In this document: positions 16,595-25,877 of the stretch, piece after piece | Layout of the letters: every line of letters begins with the position of its first letter | How positions within the stretch are numbered: the first letter of the stretch is position 1 | Origin: Thiohalocapsa halophila | Lineage (GTDB): Bacteria > Pseudomonadota > Gammaproteobacteria > Chromatiales > Chromatiaceae | DNA length: 64,000 nucleotides | Direction of reading: 5' to 3' | NCBI RefSeq assembly: GCF_016583825.1 | Contig: NZ_NRRV01000008.1 | Span: forward strand, 47,860-111,859 | Translations under genes and position numbers: made by a program | The notes under the pieces: generated by a model | The model's input: only the letters and a program-made list of their open reading frames with translations | What the model was told of the DNA's origin: nothing | The model's database searches: none

Positions 16595-17407
16595 TCAGCG
16601 GTGCAGGATCAGCTCCAGCACGAATTTGGAGCCGAAGTAGGCGAGGATCAGCAGCAGGAAGCCGCTCAGCGTCCAGCGGATGGCCTTCTGGCCGCGCCAG
16701 CCCCAGACGCGGCGGCCGAGCAGCAGGCCGCCGAACACCATCCAGGCCAGCACCGAGAGTACGGTTTTGTGCACCAGGTGCTGGGCGAACATGTTCTCCA
16801 GGAAGGCGAAGCCGGACAGCAGCGCCAGGGTCAGCAGTGCGAAGCCGATGCCGATCATCTCGAACAGCAGGGCTTCCATGGTCATCAGCGGCGGCAGCGC
16901 GCGGATGAAGGTGTTGGGCTTGCGCCGGCGCAGATAGCTGTCCTGCACCGCCAGCAGCACCGATTGCACCGCGGCGAGGGTCAGCAGGCTGTAGGCGAGC
17001 ATGGACAGCAGCACGTGCAGCTTCAGGATCCAGCTGGCGTCCTCGCTCATGAAGCCGACGCCGGGGTAGATCAGGTCCAGCAGCACCGTGATGGCCGCCA
17101 GCGGTAGGATGACCAGCCCGAGATTCTCGATGGGCTTGCTGAGACTGGAGATCAGCAGCGACGCCACCACCGTCCAGGACGCCAGCGACAGGGCATTGAA
17201 GAAGGCGAGATTCAAGCCGGCGTGGCTGAAAATGGCCTGATACAGCAGCCAGGTGTGCAGGATGAGGCCGAGGAAGCCGAGCCCGAGGGTGGCCTGGCGT
17301 AGCGCCTGCACTGAGCCCAGCTCGCGGTTGAACAAGCGCCAGCCGATGAGGCTCGCGCTAGCCAGATACAAAGCGATGCTGAAGAGGGCGATTGGGGCAC
17401 TGCTCAT
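16595..17407 (-). CDS. YpjD-like cytochrome c assembly (CcsA-type) membrane protein
   Basis: 270 residues with about eight hydrophobic helices. The CcsA/CcmC-like region includes FLHVLLSMLAYSLLTLAAVQS-type sequence (here LKLHVLLSMLAYSLLT) and an HLVHKTVLSVLAW histidine segment near the C-terminus, the conserved His positions of the family. In E. coli and relatives the ypjD gene lies next to ffh and divergent from it, exactly as here. A role in haem handling is inferred from the family; the YpjD branch itself is poorly defined. Confidence 0.85.
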   Translation of the reverse strand: MSSAPIALFSIALYLASASLIGWRLFNRELGSVQALRQATLGLGFLGLILHTWLLYQAIFSHAGLNLAFFNALSLASWTVVASLLISSLSKPIENLGLVILPLAAITVLLDLIYPGVGFMSEDASWILKLHVLLSMLAYSLLTLAAVQSVLLAVQDSYLRRRKPNTFIRALPPLMTMEALLFEMIGIGFALLTLALLSGFAFLENMFAQHLVHKTVLSVLAWMVFGGLLLGRRVWGWRGQKAIRWTLSGFLLLILAYFGSKFVLELILHR

Positions 17408-17644
17408 GGCCGCGGATCATCGCATAACTGTGCCCTTGCCGGAACGCGGCAGAGCCTGGACAAACCGGCCGGCGGGCTGTTCTTTGCGGCTGCCTTGATT
17501 TAGGTTAACGACTGCGCTTGCCGTCGGCGGCAACGCCGGTACGGTGTCCCCATCTGATAACCCTGGGAGATCGATGCCGACGCTGTCAGGCTACCCGGCC
17601 GGTGTCATCCCGTTTGTCCCACCCCGTTAGCGAAAGTACACACC

Positions 17645-19066
17645 ATGTTCGACAGCTTGCAGGAGCGCTTCGGCGAGGTGCTCAAGGGCCTGCGTGGCCA
17701 GGCCCGGCTTACCGAGGACAACATCAAGGATACCCTGCGCGAGGTGCGCATGGCACTGCTGGAGGCCGACGTCGCCCTGCCGGTGGTGCGCGGCTTCGTG
17801 GAGCGGGTGCGCGAGCGCGCCCTGGGCGCGGACGTCACGAAGAGCCTGACGCCGGGCCAGGTGCTGATCAAGATCGTCAACGACGAGCTGACGGCGCTGA
17901 TGGGCGAGTCCAACGAGGGACTGGCGCTGAACGTGCAGCCGCCGGCGGTGATCCTGATGGCGGGCCTACAGGGGTCGGGTAAGACCACGACCACGGGCAA
18001 GCTCGCGCGCTTTCTGAAGGAGCGCCAGGGCAAGAAGGTCATGGTGGTCAGCACCGACGTCTACCGCCCGGCGGCTATCGACCAGCTGGAGAGCGTCGCC
18101 AAGGACGTCGGCGTCGATTGCTTCCCGAGCACCTCGGACCAGCAGCCGACGGCCATCGCCGAGGGTGCCGTGGCTGCGGCCAAGAAGCAGTTCAAGGACG
18201 TGCTGATCGTCGACACCGCCGGTCGGCTGGCCATCGACGAGGCGATGATGGCCGAGATCCAAGCGCTGGAGGCGTCGCTGTCGCCGGCGGAGACCCTGTT
18301 CGTCGTGGACAGCATGACGGGTCAGGACGCGGCCAAGACCGCCAAGGCCTTCCACGACGCGCTGCCGCTGACGGGCGTCATCCTGACCAAGGCGGACGGC
18401 GACGCCCGCGGCGGTGCGGCGCTGTCAATCCGCGAGGTTACCGGCAAGCCCATCAAGTTCCTCGGCACCGGTGAGCGCAGCACGGCGCTGGAGCCCTTCC
18501 ACCCGGACCGGGTGGCCTCGCGCATCCTCGGCATGGGCGACGTGGTCTCCCTGGTGGAAGAGGTCCAGCAGAAGGTGGACCACCAGCAGGCCGAGAAGCT
18601 CGCGAAGAAGCTCAAAAAGGGCAAGGGCTTCGACCTGACGGACTTCCGCGACCAGCTGAAGCAGATGAGCCAGTTCGGCGGCATGGCCGGCCTCATGGAC
18701 AAGCTCCCGGGCATGGGCCAGGTGCCGGACCAGGTCAAGAACCAGGTGAACGACAAAGAAGTCGTCAAGCTCATTGCCATCGTCGACTCCATGACACCCA
18801 TGGAGCGGGCCCATCCGCAGATTATCAAGGGCAGCCGGCGCAAGCGCATCGCCATGGGCTCCGGCACCCAGGTGCAGGACGTGAACAAGCTGCTGAAACA
18901 GTTCACGCAAATGCAGAAGATGATGAAAAAGATGAAAGGCGGCAACATGGCCAAGGCGATGCGCCAGATGCAGGGCCGGCTGCCGCCCGGCATGGGGGGA
19001 ATGGGTGGACCCGGCGGCGGTATGCCGCCCGGTGGCTTCCCGCCCGGCGGCGGCTTCCCGATGTGA
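17645..19066 (+). CDS. ffh: Signal recognition particle GTPase Ffh
   Basis: 473 residues in the usual order: N domain (1-90), G domain with GLQGSGKTTTTGKL, DTAGR, TKADGDARGG and GTGER, then a methionine-rich M domain (about 300-445). It ends in a Gly/Pro/Met tail (GGMPPGGFPPGGGFPM). Ffh binds signal sequences and 4.5S RNA and delivers ribosomes to FtsY at the inner membrane. The stop codon overlaps the GTG start of ureD (GTGA), an unusual coupling of a core gene to an accessory operon. Confidence 0.97.
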   Translation: MFDSLQERFGEVLKGLRGQARLTEDNIKDTLREVRMALLEADVALPVVRGFVERVRERALGADVTKSLTPGQVLIKIVNDELTALMGESNEGLALNVQPPAVILMAGLQGSGKTTTTGKLARFLKERQGKKVMVVSTDVYRPAAIDQLESVAKDVGVDCFPSTSDQQPTAIAEGAVAAAKKQFKDVLIVDTAGRLAIDEAMMAEIQALEASLSPAETLFVVDSMTGQDAAKTAKAFHDALPLTGVILTKADGDARGGAALSIREVTGKPIKFLGTGERSTALEPFHPDRVASRILGMGDVVSLVEEVQQKVDHQQAEKLAKKLKKGKGFDLTDFRDQLKQMSQFGGMAGLMDKLPGMGQVPDQVKNQVNDKEVVKLIAIVDSMTPMERAHPQIIKGSRRKRIAMGSGTQVQDVNKLLKQFTQMQKMMKKMKGGNMAKAMRQMQGRLPPGMGGMGGPGGGMPPGGFPPGGGFPM

Positions 19067-19935
19067 GCCCTCGGCCCGCGGCCGCGGTCTCTGCGTCGGA
19101 GGAGGTCCCGCCCGTGGGCTGGCGCGCCGAGCTCCACCTGCACTGCGAGCGGCGCCCCGGCCCGAGCGGCCCGCGCACAGTGCTGGCCCACAAGCACCAG
19201 CTGGGCCCGTTGACGCTGCAGCGCGCCTTCCACCCCGAGGGTGCGCCCTGCCATCTCTACCCGCTGCACCCGCCGGGCGGCGTCGTCGGCGGCGATGTGC
19301 TGGATGTGCGTCTCGACATCGCCGCCGGCGCCCACGCTCTGGCCACCACCCCGGGGGCGGCGAAGTTCTATCGCAGCGCCGGCGATTGGGCCCATCAAGC
19401 CCAAGTGCTCGCGGTCGCGCCGGGCGGCGTGCTGGAGTGGCTGCCGCAGCCGGCGATCCTCTTCCCGGGGGCGCAGGTGGCGAGCCGAACCGAAATCCAG
19501 CTCCGCGGCAATGCGCGGTTTCTCGGCTGGGAGGTGCTCGCCCTCGGCCGGCCGGTGATCGGCGAGCGCTTCACCGCCGGCAGCCTGGATGCGGCGCTAC
19601 GGGTGTCGCGGGACGGCCGCGCGCTGCTGGCCGATCGCCTGCGCCTGTGCGACGCAGCTGATTTGGTGCGCCCGGGCGGCCTGCGCGGGCGGGCGGTGTC
19701 CGGCACCTTCATTGCCACCGGTGCCGAGCAGGCGGATTTGGATGCGGCGGTGGCCGTCTGCAGCGACGCGCCCGGGACACTGACCGGGGTCAGCCGCCTC
19801 GACGATCTGCTGGTGGCGCGGGCACTGGCGGATACAACAGAGCCCGTGCAACGGGTATTCTGTGCGCTGTGGGCGGCGCTGCGGCCGCGTCTGCTGGGCC
19901 TCGCCCCGGCGCCGCCGCGCATCTGGGCTACCTGA
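19063..19935 (+). CDS. ureD: Urease accessory protein UreD (UreH)
   Basis: 290 residues. Recognisable UreD features are LHPPGGVVGGDVLDV near residue 70, ATTPGAAKFYRS near 95 and WLPQPAILFPGA near 125. UreD is the scaffold that binds apo-urease and recruits UreF and UreG for nickel loading. The GTG start lies inside the end of ffh. A Pro/Ala-rich N-terminal stretch of about 18 residues precedes the conserved domain, so a later start is possible. First gene of the urease cluster. Confidence 0.93.
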   Translation: MSPRPAAAVSASEEVPPVGWRAELHLHCERRPGPSGPRTVLAHKHQLGPLTLQRAFHPEGAPCHLYPLHPPGGVVGGDVLDVRLDIAAGAHALATTPGAAKFYRSAGDWAHQAQVLAVAPGGVLEWLPQPAILFPGAQVASRTEIQLRGNARFLGWEVLALGRPVIGERFTAGSLDAALRVSRDGRALLADRLRLCDAADLVRPGGLRGRAVSGTFIATGAEQADLDAAVAVCSDAPGTLTGVSRLDDLLVARALADTTEPVQRVFCALWAALRPRLLGLAPAPPRIWAT

Positions 19936-19993
19936 TGCCGCTTGGCCGACCGAGCAGGCCGCCCGCACAGCCGTTCATCCCTGAGAGGGCGCC

Positions 19994-20296
19994 ATGGACC
20001 TGACACCGCGCGAGAAAGACAAGCTGCTGCTGTTCACGGCCGGGCTGCTGGCGGAGCGCCGCCGGGACCGGGGCCTGAAGCTCAACTACCCGGAGGCCGT
20101 CGCCTACATCAGCTGCGCCATCCTCGAAGGCGCCCGCGACGGGCGCACCGTTGCCGAGCTGATGGACTACGGCCGAACGCTGCTGACCCGAGACGACGTC
20201 ATGGAGGGGGTGCCCGAGATGATTCCCGACGTGCAGGTGGAGGCCACCTTCCCGGACGGCACCAAGCTGGTGACCGTGCACGATCCGATTGTGTAG
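19994..20296 (+). CDS. ureA: Urease gamma subunit
   Basis: 100 residues, the standard UreA length, starting [21 protein letters not shown] and containing [24 protein letters not shown] and [21 protein letters not shown]. It forms the structural trimer with UreB and UreC. GAGAGGGCGCC before the ATG is a moderate ribosome-binding site. It is separated from ureB by about 170 bases of repeat-bearing DNA, unlike the tight spacing common in urease operons. Confidence 0.97.
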   Translation: MDLTPREKDKLLLFTAGLLAERRRDRGLKLNYPEAVAYISCAILEGARDGRTVAELMDYGRTLLTRDDVMEGVPEMIPDVQVEATFPDGTKLVTVHDPIV

Positions 20297-20468
20297 GGAG
20301 TGACGAGTGTCGAATGACGAGTGACGAGTGTCGAATGACGAGTGACGAGTGACGAGTCGCGAGGGGCGGGCCGTTCCAGGTAGATCCGCGAAGCCTCGGT
20401 ACTCGCCCCTCGATAATCGCCCCTCCATACTAGCCCCTCGAAACTCGTTACTTGGAGCGCAGCGAACT
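20297..20468. repeat. TGACGAG-type tandem repeats between ureA and ureB
   Basis: From 20301 the sequence runs as TGACGAGTGTCGAA, TGACGAG, TGACGAGTGTCGAA, then three further TGACGAG-like units to about 20357. From 20396 a second set of loosely repeated TACTCGCCCCTCG/ATAATCGCCCCTC/ATACTAGCCCCTCG units follows, ending at the ureB ribosome-binding region. No gene is encoded. The two sets are partly complementary (GACGAGT against ACTCG), so the transcript could fold. The insertion splits a normally compact operon. Confidence 0.75.
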
Positions 20469-20825
20469 ATGATTCCAGGCGAAGTCTTCACCGCCCCCGG
20501 TGACATCGAGCTCAACGCCGGCCGCCCGGTGCTCAGGGTCGCTGTGGCCAACACCGGTGACCGGCCTATCCAGGTGGGCTCCCACTACCATTTCTACGAG
20601 ACCAACTCGGCGCTCAGCTTCGAGCGCGAGCCCACCCGCGGCCACCGGCTGGATATTCCGGCCGGCACCGCCGTGCGCTTCGAGCCCGGACAGAGCCGCA
20701 CCGTCGAGCTAGTGCCCTATGCCGGCGCGCGAGCGGTCTATGGCTTCAACGCCCAGGTGATGGGCCCGCTCGACCCGAGCAGCGACGCACCGGCTACCGG
20801 TGCCGACGGAGGTGACACGCCATGA
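20469..20825 (+). CDS. ureB: Urease beta subunit
   Basis: 118 residues starting [20 protein letters not shown], with [31 protein letters not shown] and [12 protein letters not shown], all strongly conserved in UreB. It ends with a short variable Ala/Asp/Gly tail. A GGAGCGCAGC sequence precedes the ATG. The stop overlaps the ureC start (ATGA), giving translational coupling with the catalytic subunit. Confidence 0.97.
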   Translation: MIPGEVFTAPGDIELNAGRPVLRVAVANTGDRPIQVGSHYHFYETNSALSFEREPTRGHRLDIPAGTAVRFEPGQSRTVELVPYAGARAVYGFNAQVMGPLDPSSDAPATGADGGDTP

Positions 20826-22540
20826 GCAGGATCGGCCGCGACGCCTATGCGTCCATGTTCGGCCCGACCACAGGTGATCGGGTCAGGCTCGGCGACTCCG
20901 AGCTCATCATCCAGGTGGAGCGCGACCACACGGTCTACGGCGACGAGGTCAAGTTCGGCGGCGGCAAGGTCATCCGCGACGGCATGGGCCAATGTCAGCG
21001 CCAGGCGGACGAGGTGGTGGACACCGTCATCACCAATGCCCTGATCCTGGACCACTGGGGCATCGTCAAGGCCGACATCGGCATCAAGAACGGGCGCATT
21101 GCCGGCATCGGCAAGGCCGGCAATCCGGACACCCAGGCCGGCGTGGAGATCCTGGTCGGGCCCGGCACCGAGGCCATCGCCGGCGAGGGCATGATCGTCA
21201 CCGCCGGCGGCATCGACGCCCACATCCACTTCATCTGCCCGCAGCAGGTGGACGAGGCCCTGACCTCCGGCGTCACCACGATGCTGGGCGGCGGCACCGG
21301 TCCGGCCACGGGCACCAATGCCACCACCTGCACACCCGGCCCCTGGAACATTCAGCGCATGCTCCAGGCCGCCGAGTACCTGCCGATGAATCTGGGCTTT
21401 CTCGGTAAGGGCAACGGCAGCCTGCCGAACCCGCTGGAGGAGCAGATCCGCGCCGGGGCCATGGGCCTCAAGCTGCACGAGGACTGGGGTACCACGCCGG
21501 CGGCCATCGACTGCTGCCTGGGCGTCGCCGAGAAGATGGACGTGCAGGTGGCCATCCACACCGACACCCTGAACGAGTCCGGCTTCGTCGAGGACACCAT
21601 CGCCGCCTTCAAGGACCGCTGCATCCACACCTACCACACCGAGGGCGCCGGCGGCGGCCATGCGCCGGACATCATCAAGGCCGCGGGCCTGGCCAATGTG
21701 CTGCCGTCGTCTACCAACCCGACGCGGCCCTACACGGTGAATACCGTGGACGAGCATCTCGACATGCTGATGGTCTGCCATCACCTCTCGCCGTCCATCC
21801 CGGAGGACGTGGCCTTCGCGGAGTCGCGCATCCGCAAAGAGACCATCGCCGCCGAAGACATCCTGCATGATCTCGGCGCCTTCAGCATGATCGCCTCCGA
21901 CAGCCAGGCTATGGGTCGGGTCGGGGAGTCCATCACCCGCACCTGGCAGACGGCGCACAAGATGAAGGTGCAGCTCGGCAGCCTGTCATCGCCCGATGGC
22001 CTGAGCGACCCGGCCGAGCACGACAACGCCCGCGCCAAGCGCTATGTCGCCAAGTACACCGTCAACCCGGCCATCACCCACGGCATCGCCCACGAGGTGG
22101 GCAGCGTCGAGGTGGGCAAGCTTGCGGACCTGGTGCTCTGGCGCCCGGCCTTCTTCGGTACCAAGCCGAGCCTGGTGCTCAAGGGCGGCATGATCGCCAC
22201 CGCCGTCATGGGCGATCCGAACGCCTCCATCCCGACGCCGCAGCCGGTGCACTACCGGCCCATGTTCGCGGCTGTGGGGCGTGCGGTGGGCGAGACCAGC
22301 ATGACCTTCGTCTCCGCCTGGGCCATGCAGGACGCCGTGGCACAGAAGCTCGACCTGAAGCGGCTCATCGGCGTCGCCCGCGACGTGCGTCAAGTCACCA
22401 AGGCGGACATGATCCACAACGCCTGGCAGCCCAAGCTCGAGGTGGACCCGCAGACCTACCAGGTGCGCGCCGACGGGCAGCTGCTCACCTGTGAGCCGGC
22501 GGATGTGCTGCCGATGGCGCAGCGGTATTTTCTTTTTTAG
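20822..22540 (+). CDS. ureC: Urease alpha subunit (catalytic)
   Basis: 572 residues, normal for UreC. The nickel ligands and active-site elements are all visible: [13 protein letters not shown] (metal His pair), [11 protein letters not shown] (Lys that is carbamylated), [11 protein letters not shown] and [15 protein letters not shown] (metal and substrate His), and MLMVCHHL (mobile flap Cys-His). It hydrolyses urea to ammonia and carbamate in the cytoplasm. The enzyme appears intact. The next accessory gene, ureE, is displaced about 1.1 kb downstream by a toxin-antitoxin pair. Confidence 0.98.
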   Translation: MSRIGRDAYASMFGPTTGDRVRLGDSELIIQVERDHTVYGDEVKFGGGKVIRDGMGQCQRQADEVVDTVITNALILDHWGIVKADIGIKNGRIAGIGKAGNPDTQAGVEILVGPGTEAIAGEGMIVTAGGIDAHIHFICPQQVDEALTSGVTTMLGGGTGPATGTNATTCTPGPWNIQRMLQAAEYLPMNLGFLGKGNGSLPNPLEEQIRAGAMGLKLHEDWGTTPAAIDCCLGVAEKMDVQVAIHTDTLNESGFVEDTIAAFKDRCIHTYHTEGAGGGHAPDIIKAAGLANVLPSSTNPTRPYTVNTVDEHLDMLMVCHHLSPSIPEDVAFAESRIRKETIAAEDILHDLGAFSMIASDSQAMGRVGESITRTWQTAHKMKVQLGSLSSPDGLSDPAEHDNARAKRYVAKYTVNPAITHGIAHEVGSVEVGKLADLVLWRPAFFGTKPSLVLKGGMIATAVMGDPNASIPTPQPVHYRPMFAAVGRAVGETSMTFVSAWAMQDAVAQKLDLKRLIGVARDVRQVTKADMIHNAWQPKLEVDPQTYQVRADGQLLTCEPADVLPMAQRYFLF

Positions 22541-22557
22541 GCTCGAGGGGCTGAGGG

Positions 22558-22586
22558 CTCGTGACACCGCTGCGCGGTGTCACGAG
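22558..22586. terminator. Perfect 13-bp hairpin after ureC
   Basis: CTCGTGACACCGC, a three-base TGC loop, then the exact complement GCGGTGTCACGAG, starting 18 bases after the ureC stop. No T-run follows, so it is not a textbook intrinsic terminator. It may protect the ureABC transcript's 3' end or reduce readthrough into the following toxin-antitoxin genes. It could equally be a repeat left by the insertion that carried those genes. Confidence 0.6.
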
Positions 22587-22826
22587 TCGCCGGGCGCTCT
22601 GCGCCCTGACCGAGCCCGCGGCAGAGCCACAGGTTGGCTGCGGACAAGGTGCTCGCCTAACCCTTTGATTGTTGGGTTACGCTGTCGCCGACCCGAGCTA
22701 TAGCGCACTGAAGCTGCGGAGGTTATGGCCATACATGCCCAGTCTCTGCTCGGTGTCACGGCTCGCAAGGCTTCGTGTGCCGCGACTGCGCGCCTGGCGC
22801 CATTGCACGGCGTCCGAGAGATAGCC

Positions 22827-23228
22827 ATGCCGTTTGTGGAAAAGTTGACCGACGCGCTCCGCGGCGAGGATGGCGATCTCCTTTGTGCCTATCTCTTCGG
22901 GAGCGTTGCGCGCGGTGAGGATCGGCCGGACAGCGACGTGGATCTGGCCGTGCTGTTCCGTGACGATCCGCCGCGGACGCTGGCCGGGCTGCATCTGGAT
23001 CTGGCAGATCGGTTGACCGGTGCGCTGGGCGGGCGGCGGGTCGATTTGGTGGTGCTGAATCGGGCGCCGGTCGACCTGGTGCACCGGGTGCTGCGCGATG
23101 GTGTCTTGCTCTTGGAGCGCGACCGCTCGGCGCGCATCCGCTTCGAGGTGCGCGCCCGCAACGAGTACTTCGACCTGCTGCCGCACCTGGAGCGCTATCG
23201 CCGTGGGCGCGATGAGGCCGGCCGATGA
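22827..23228 (+). CDS. MntA-type nucleotidyltransferase antitoxin
   Basis: 133 residues. The minimal nucleotidyltransferase signature GSVARGEDRPDSDVD (G-S-x10-D-x-D) is intact, followed by DLADRLTGALGGRRVDLVVLN. MntA proteins neutralise HepT toxins by AMPylating or otherwise modifying them. The ATG at 22827, preceded by GAGAG, starts the conserved domain; an ATG at 22725 would add 34 unconserved residues with a GGAGG too close (two bases). The end overlaps the HepT start by four bases. The pair lies inside the urease cluster. Confidence 0.82.
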   Translation: MPFVEKLTDALRGEDGDLLCAYLFGSVARGEDRPDSDVDLAVLFRDDPPRTLAGLHLDLADRLTGALGGRRVDLVVLNRAPVDLVHRVLRDGVLLLERDRSARIRFEVRARNEYFDLLPHLERYRRGRDEAGR

Positions 23229-23650
23229 CCGACGCGGATCTCGTCCGCAAGAAGCTCGCCTTCATCGAGACCTGCGTCGGGGATCTGCGCCGCTTCGCCG
23301 AGCCGGCGCGCATCGAGCAGGACATTCGCGAAGAGCGCTTCGTCGAGCACACGCTCCAGGTCGCGATCCAGGCGGCACTGGATGTGGCGTCGCATATCGT
23401 CTCCGATGATCGGCTCGGTGAGCCGGAGCACAATCGCGCCCTGTTCGAGCTGCTGGCGCGCGCGGGCTGGGTGCCTGCGCAGCTCGGGCCCGTGCTCAGC
23501 GATATGGTTGGTTTTCGCAACATCCTGGTGAACGGGTACCAGGCCGTCGACCCCGCAGCCGTGTGGGATGTCGTTGAGTATCACCTGGACGACCTGCTCG
23601 GTTATGTTGCCGCGATCCGCGCACGCTTGGGGAAGGCGGGCGATGCCTGA
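23225..23650 (+). CDS. HepT-like (DUF86) HEPN protein with altered catalytic motif
   Basis: 141 residues, all-helical, with the DUF86 pattern [23 protein letters not shown] and the C-terminal [15 protein letters not shown]. HepT ribonucleases use R-x4-H-x-Y; here Arg98 and Tyr105 are kept but the His is Asn103 (codon AAC). The HEPN histidine is needed for RNA cleavage, so this toxin is predicted to be inactive or weakened. Overlaps MntA by four bases at its start and ureE by eight at its end, so it has become part of the urease transcript. Confidence 0.85.
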   Translation: MTDADLVRKKLAFIETCVGDLRRFAEPARIEQDIREERFVEHTLQVAIQAALDVASHIVSDDRLGEPEHNRALFELLARAGWVPAQLGPVLSDMVGFRNILVNGYQAVDPAAVWDVVEYHLDDLLGYVAAIRARLGKAGDA

Positions 23651-24128
23651 TGCGGGCGTACCGATGCTCACGCGGCGTCTGCCCGAAGCCGTCGGGGAGC
23701 GCGCCACCGCGCACTTGACGCTGGATCAGCGCCAGCGCTCCCGCCAGCGCATCCGATTGGACGACGGCCGCGAGGCGGGCATCCTGGTGCCGCGCGGCGA
23801 GGTGCTGCGCGACGGCGACCTGCTGGGCGCCGACGGCGGCCTGGTGGTGCGCATCGTCGCCGCAGCCGAGCCGCTGTCCTGCGCCGAGAGCACTGATCCG
23901 CTGCTGCTGGCCCGCGCCTGCTATCACCTGGGCAACCGCCACGTCGCCCTGCAGATCGCCGCGGGGCGCCTGTGCTGGCTGCGCGATCACGTCCTCGATG
24001 ATCTGGTGCGGGGCCTGGGCCTCGATGTGAGCCATGCGCAGGCGCCCTTTGAGCCGGAGCCCGGCGCCTACGGCGGCGGCCACCGGCATGGTCACGGGCA
24101 CGGGCATGATGGGCACGAGCACGACTGA
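23643..24128 (+). CDS. ureE: Urease nickel metallochaperone UreE
   Basis: 161 residues: an N-terminal peptide-binding-like domain ([27 protein letters not shown]), a C-terminal metal-binding domain with [12 protein letters not shown] (the conserved His of the nickel site) and a histidine-rich tail ([15 protein letters not shown]). UreE delivers Ni to the UreG-UreF-UreD complex. The ATG at 23643 lies within the end of the HepT gene; an alternative at 23664 would shorten it by seven residues. Overlaps ureF. Confidence 0.93.
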   Translation: MPDAGVPMLTRRLPEAVGERATAHLTLDQRQRSRQRIRLDDGREAGILVPRGEVLRDGDLLGADGGLVVRIVAAAEPLSCAESTDPLLLARACYHLGNRHVALQIAAGRLCWLRDHVLDDLVRGLGLDVSHAQAPFEPEPGAYGGGHRHGHGHGHDGHEHD

Positions 24129-24810
24129 CACCGCGCCGGGGGTGCAGACTGCATCGCTGCGGCTCATGCACCTGGTGAGCCCGTCGCTGCCGGTGGGCGG
24201 CTTCACCTATTCGCAGGGTCTGGAATGGGCGGTGGAGTCCGGCTGGCTCGGCGATGCCAAGGACGCCGAGCGCTGGCTCACCGGCGAGCTCAAGGCTACG
24301 CTGGCATGGCTGGACCTGCCCATCGCCGCACGCATGATGGCGGCGGTGGCGGCCGACGATCAAGATGGCCTCGCGCAGTGGACGCACCTGCTGCTGGCGG
24401 CCCGGGAGACCAGCGAGCTGCGCGCCGAGGAGCGCCAGCGCGGGCGGGCCATGGCCGATCTGCTGCGCGCCTGGGACCTGCCGGGCAGCGCCGACTGGCG
24501 GGACCTGCTGGCGCAGAGCCAGACCGCGGGCTTCGCCTTCGCCGCCGTGCGCTGGCAGATCCCGGTGGCCGACGCCCTCGGCGGGCTCGCCTTCGCCTGG
24601 GCCGAGAACCTGGTGCTCGCGGCGGTGAAGCTGGTGCCGCTGGGGCAGAGCGACGGGCAGCGGGTGCTGATGCGCATCGCCGCGGAGATTCCGGCCGCGG
24701 TGGACCTGGCGTGCGGCTTGGGGGACGATGACATCGGTGCATCCAGCCCGGCGCTGGCTATTGCGAGCGCCTGCCACGAGCGCCAATACACGCGGCTGTT
24801 CCGGTCCTAG
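24109..24810 (+). CDS. ureF: Urease accessory protein UreF
   Basis: 233 residues. Conserved UreF features: [25 protein letters not shown] near the N-terminus, [18 protein letters not shown] in the middle and QSDGQRVL towards the end. UreF acts with UreD to gate UreG GTP hydrolysis during nickel insertion. Several in-frame ATGs (24088, 24106, 24109) precede the domain inside the His-tail coding region of ureE; 24109 is taken as the most economical. All-helical, cytoplasmic. Confidence 0.93.
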   Translation: MGTSTTDTAPGVQTASLRLMHLVSPSLPVGGFTYSQGLEWAVESGWLGDAKDAERWLTGELKATLAWLDLPIAARMMAAVAADDQDGLAQWTHLLLAARETSELRAEERQRGRAMADLLRAWDLPGSADWRDLLAQSQTAGFAFAAVRWQIPVADALGGLAFAWAENLVLAAVKLVPLGQSDGQRVLMRIAAEIPAAVDLACGLGDDDIGASSPALAIASACHERQYTRLFRS

Positions 24811-24844
24811 TGTCCCTGACTGTTCCTGCTTTCGGTCCCGACCC

Positions 24845-25471
<627 letters not shown>

Positions 25472-25478
25472 GCGGAGC

Positions 25479-25817
25479 ATGGCCGAGGCCAGTGTAGAGC
25501 GGCCTAAGTGGCGGCGGCTCGCCATTGCACCGCTGGTGGTGCTGATCAAGGTCTACAAATACGTCATCTCGCCGATGATCGGCCCGCGCTGCCGCTTTCT
25601 GCCCACCTGCTCGGACTATGCGCTGGAGGCGCTGGCGCGGCATGGGCCGGCCCGCGGCGGCTGGCTGGCGCTGCGGCGCATCGCCCGCTGTCATCCCTGG
25701 GGCGACTCGGGCTACGATCCAGTGCCGCCGGCCTGTGGGGAGCATCGATCCGCAGATGCCGCGAGCGGTGCCGACACGGCCGCCGATGCCGATCCTTCCG
25801 ACCCGTCCCGGCGCTGA
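25479..25817 (+). CDS. yidD: YidD membrane protein insertion efficiency factor
   Basis: 112 residues with the YidD core [28 protein letters not shown], then [17 protein letters not shown]. The CRFxPTCSxYA and RCHPWxxxGxDPVP motifs are diagnostic. YidD is usually encoded between rnpA and yidC near the replication origin; here it is seven bases after ureG with a CGGAG ribosome-binding site. The C-terminal 25 residues are a variable Asp/Ala tail. It may be a second copy or a relocated gene. Confidence 0.92.
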   Translation: MAEASVERPKWRRLAIAPLVVLIKVYKYVISPMIGPRCRFLPTCSDYALEALARHGPARGGWLALRRIARCHPWGDSGYDPVPPACGEHRSADAASGADTAADADPSDPSRR

Positions 25818-25877
25818 GCGCGACGCGCCGCCGCCCGGCGCCCGCATACGAACACTGAACAGGGAGCCCGTGACGCC

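Noticed and set aside
20297..20468. Possible CRISPR array between ureA and ureB
   Set aside because: Units are 7-14 bases, contiguous and without spacers; this is a simple tandem repeat.
23568..23642. N-terminal extension of UreE
   Set aside because: The 25 extra residues lie inside the HepT coding region in another frame and are not UreE-like; ATG 23643 is adequate.
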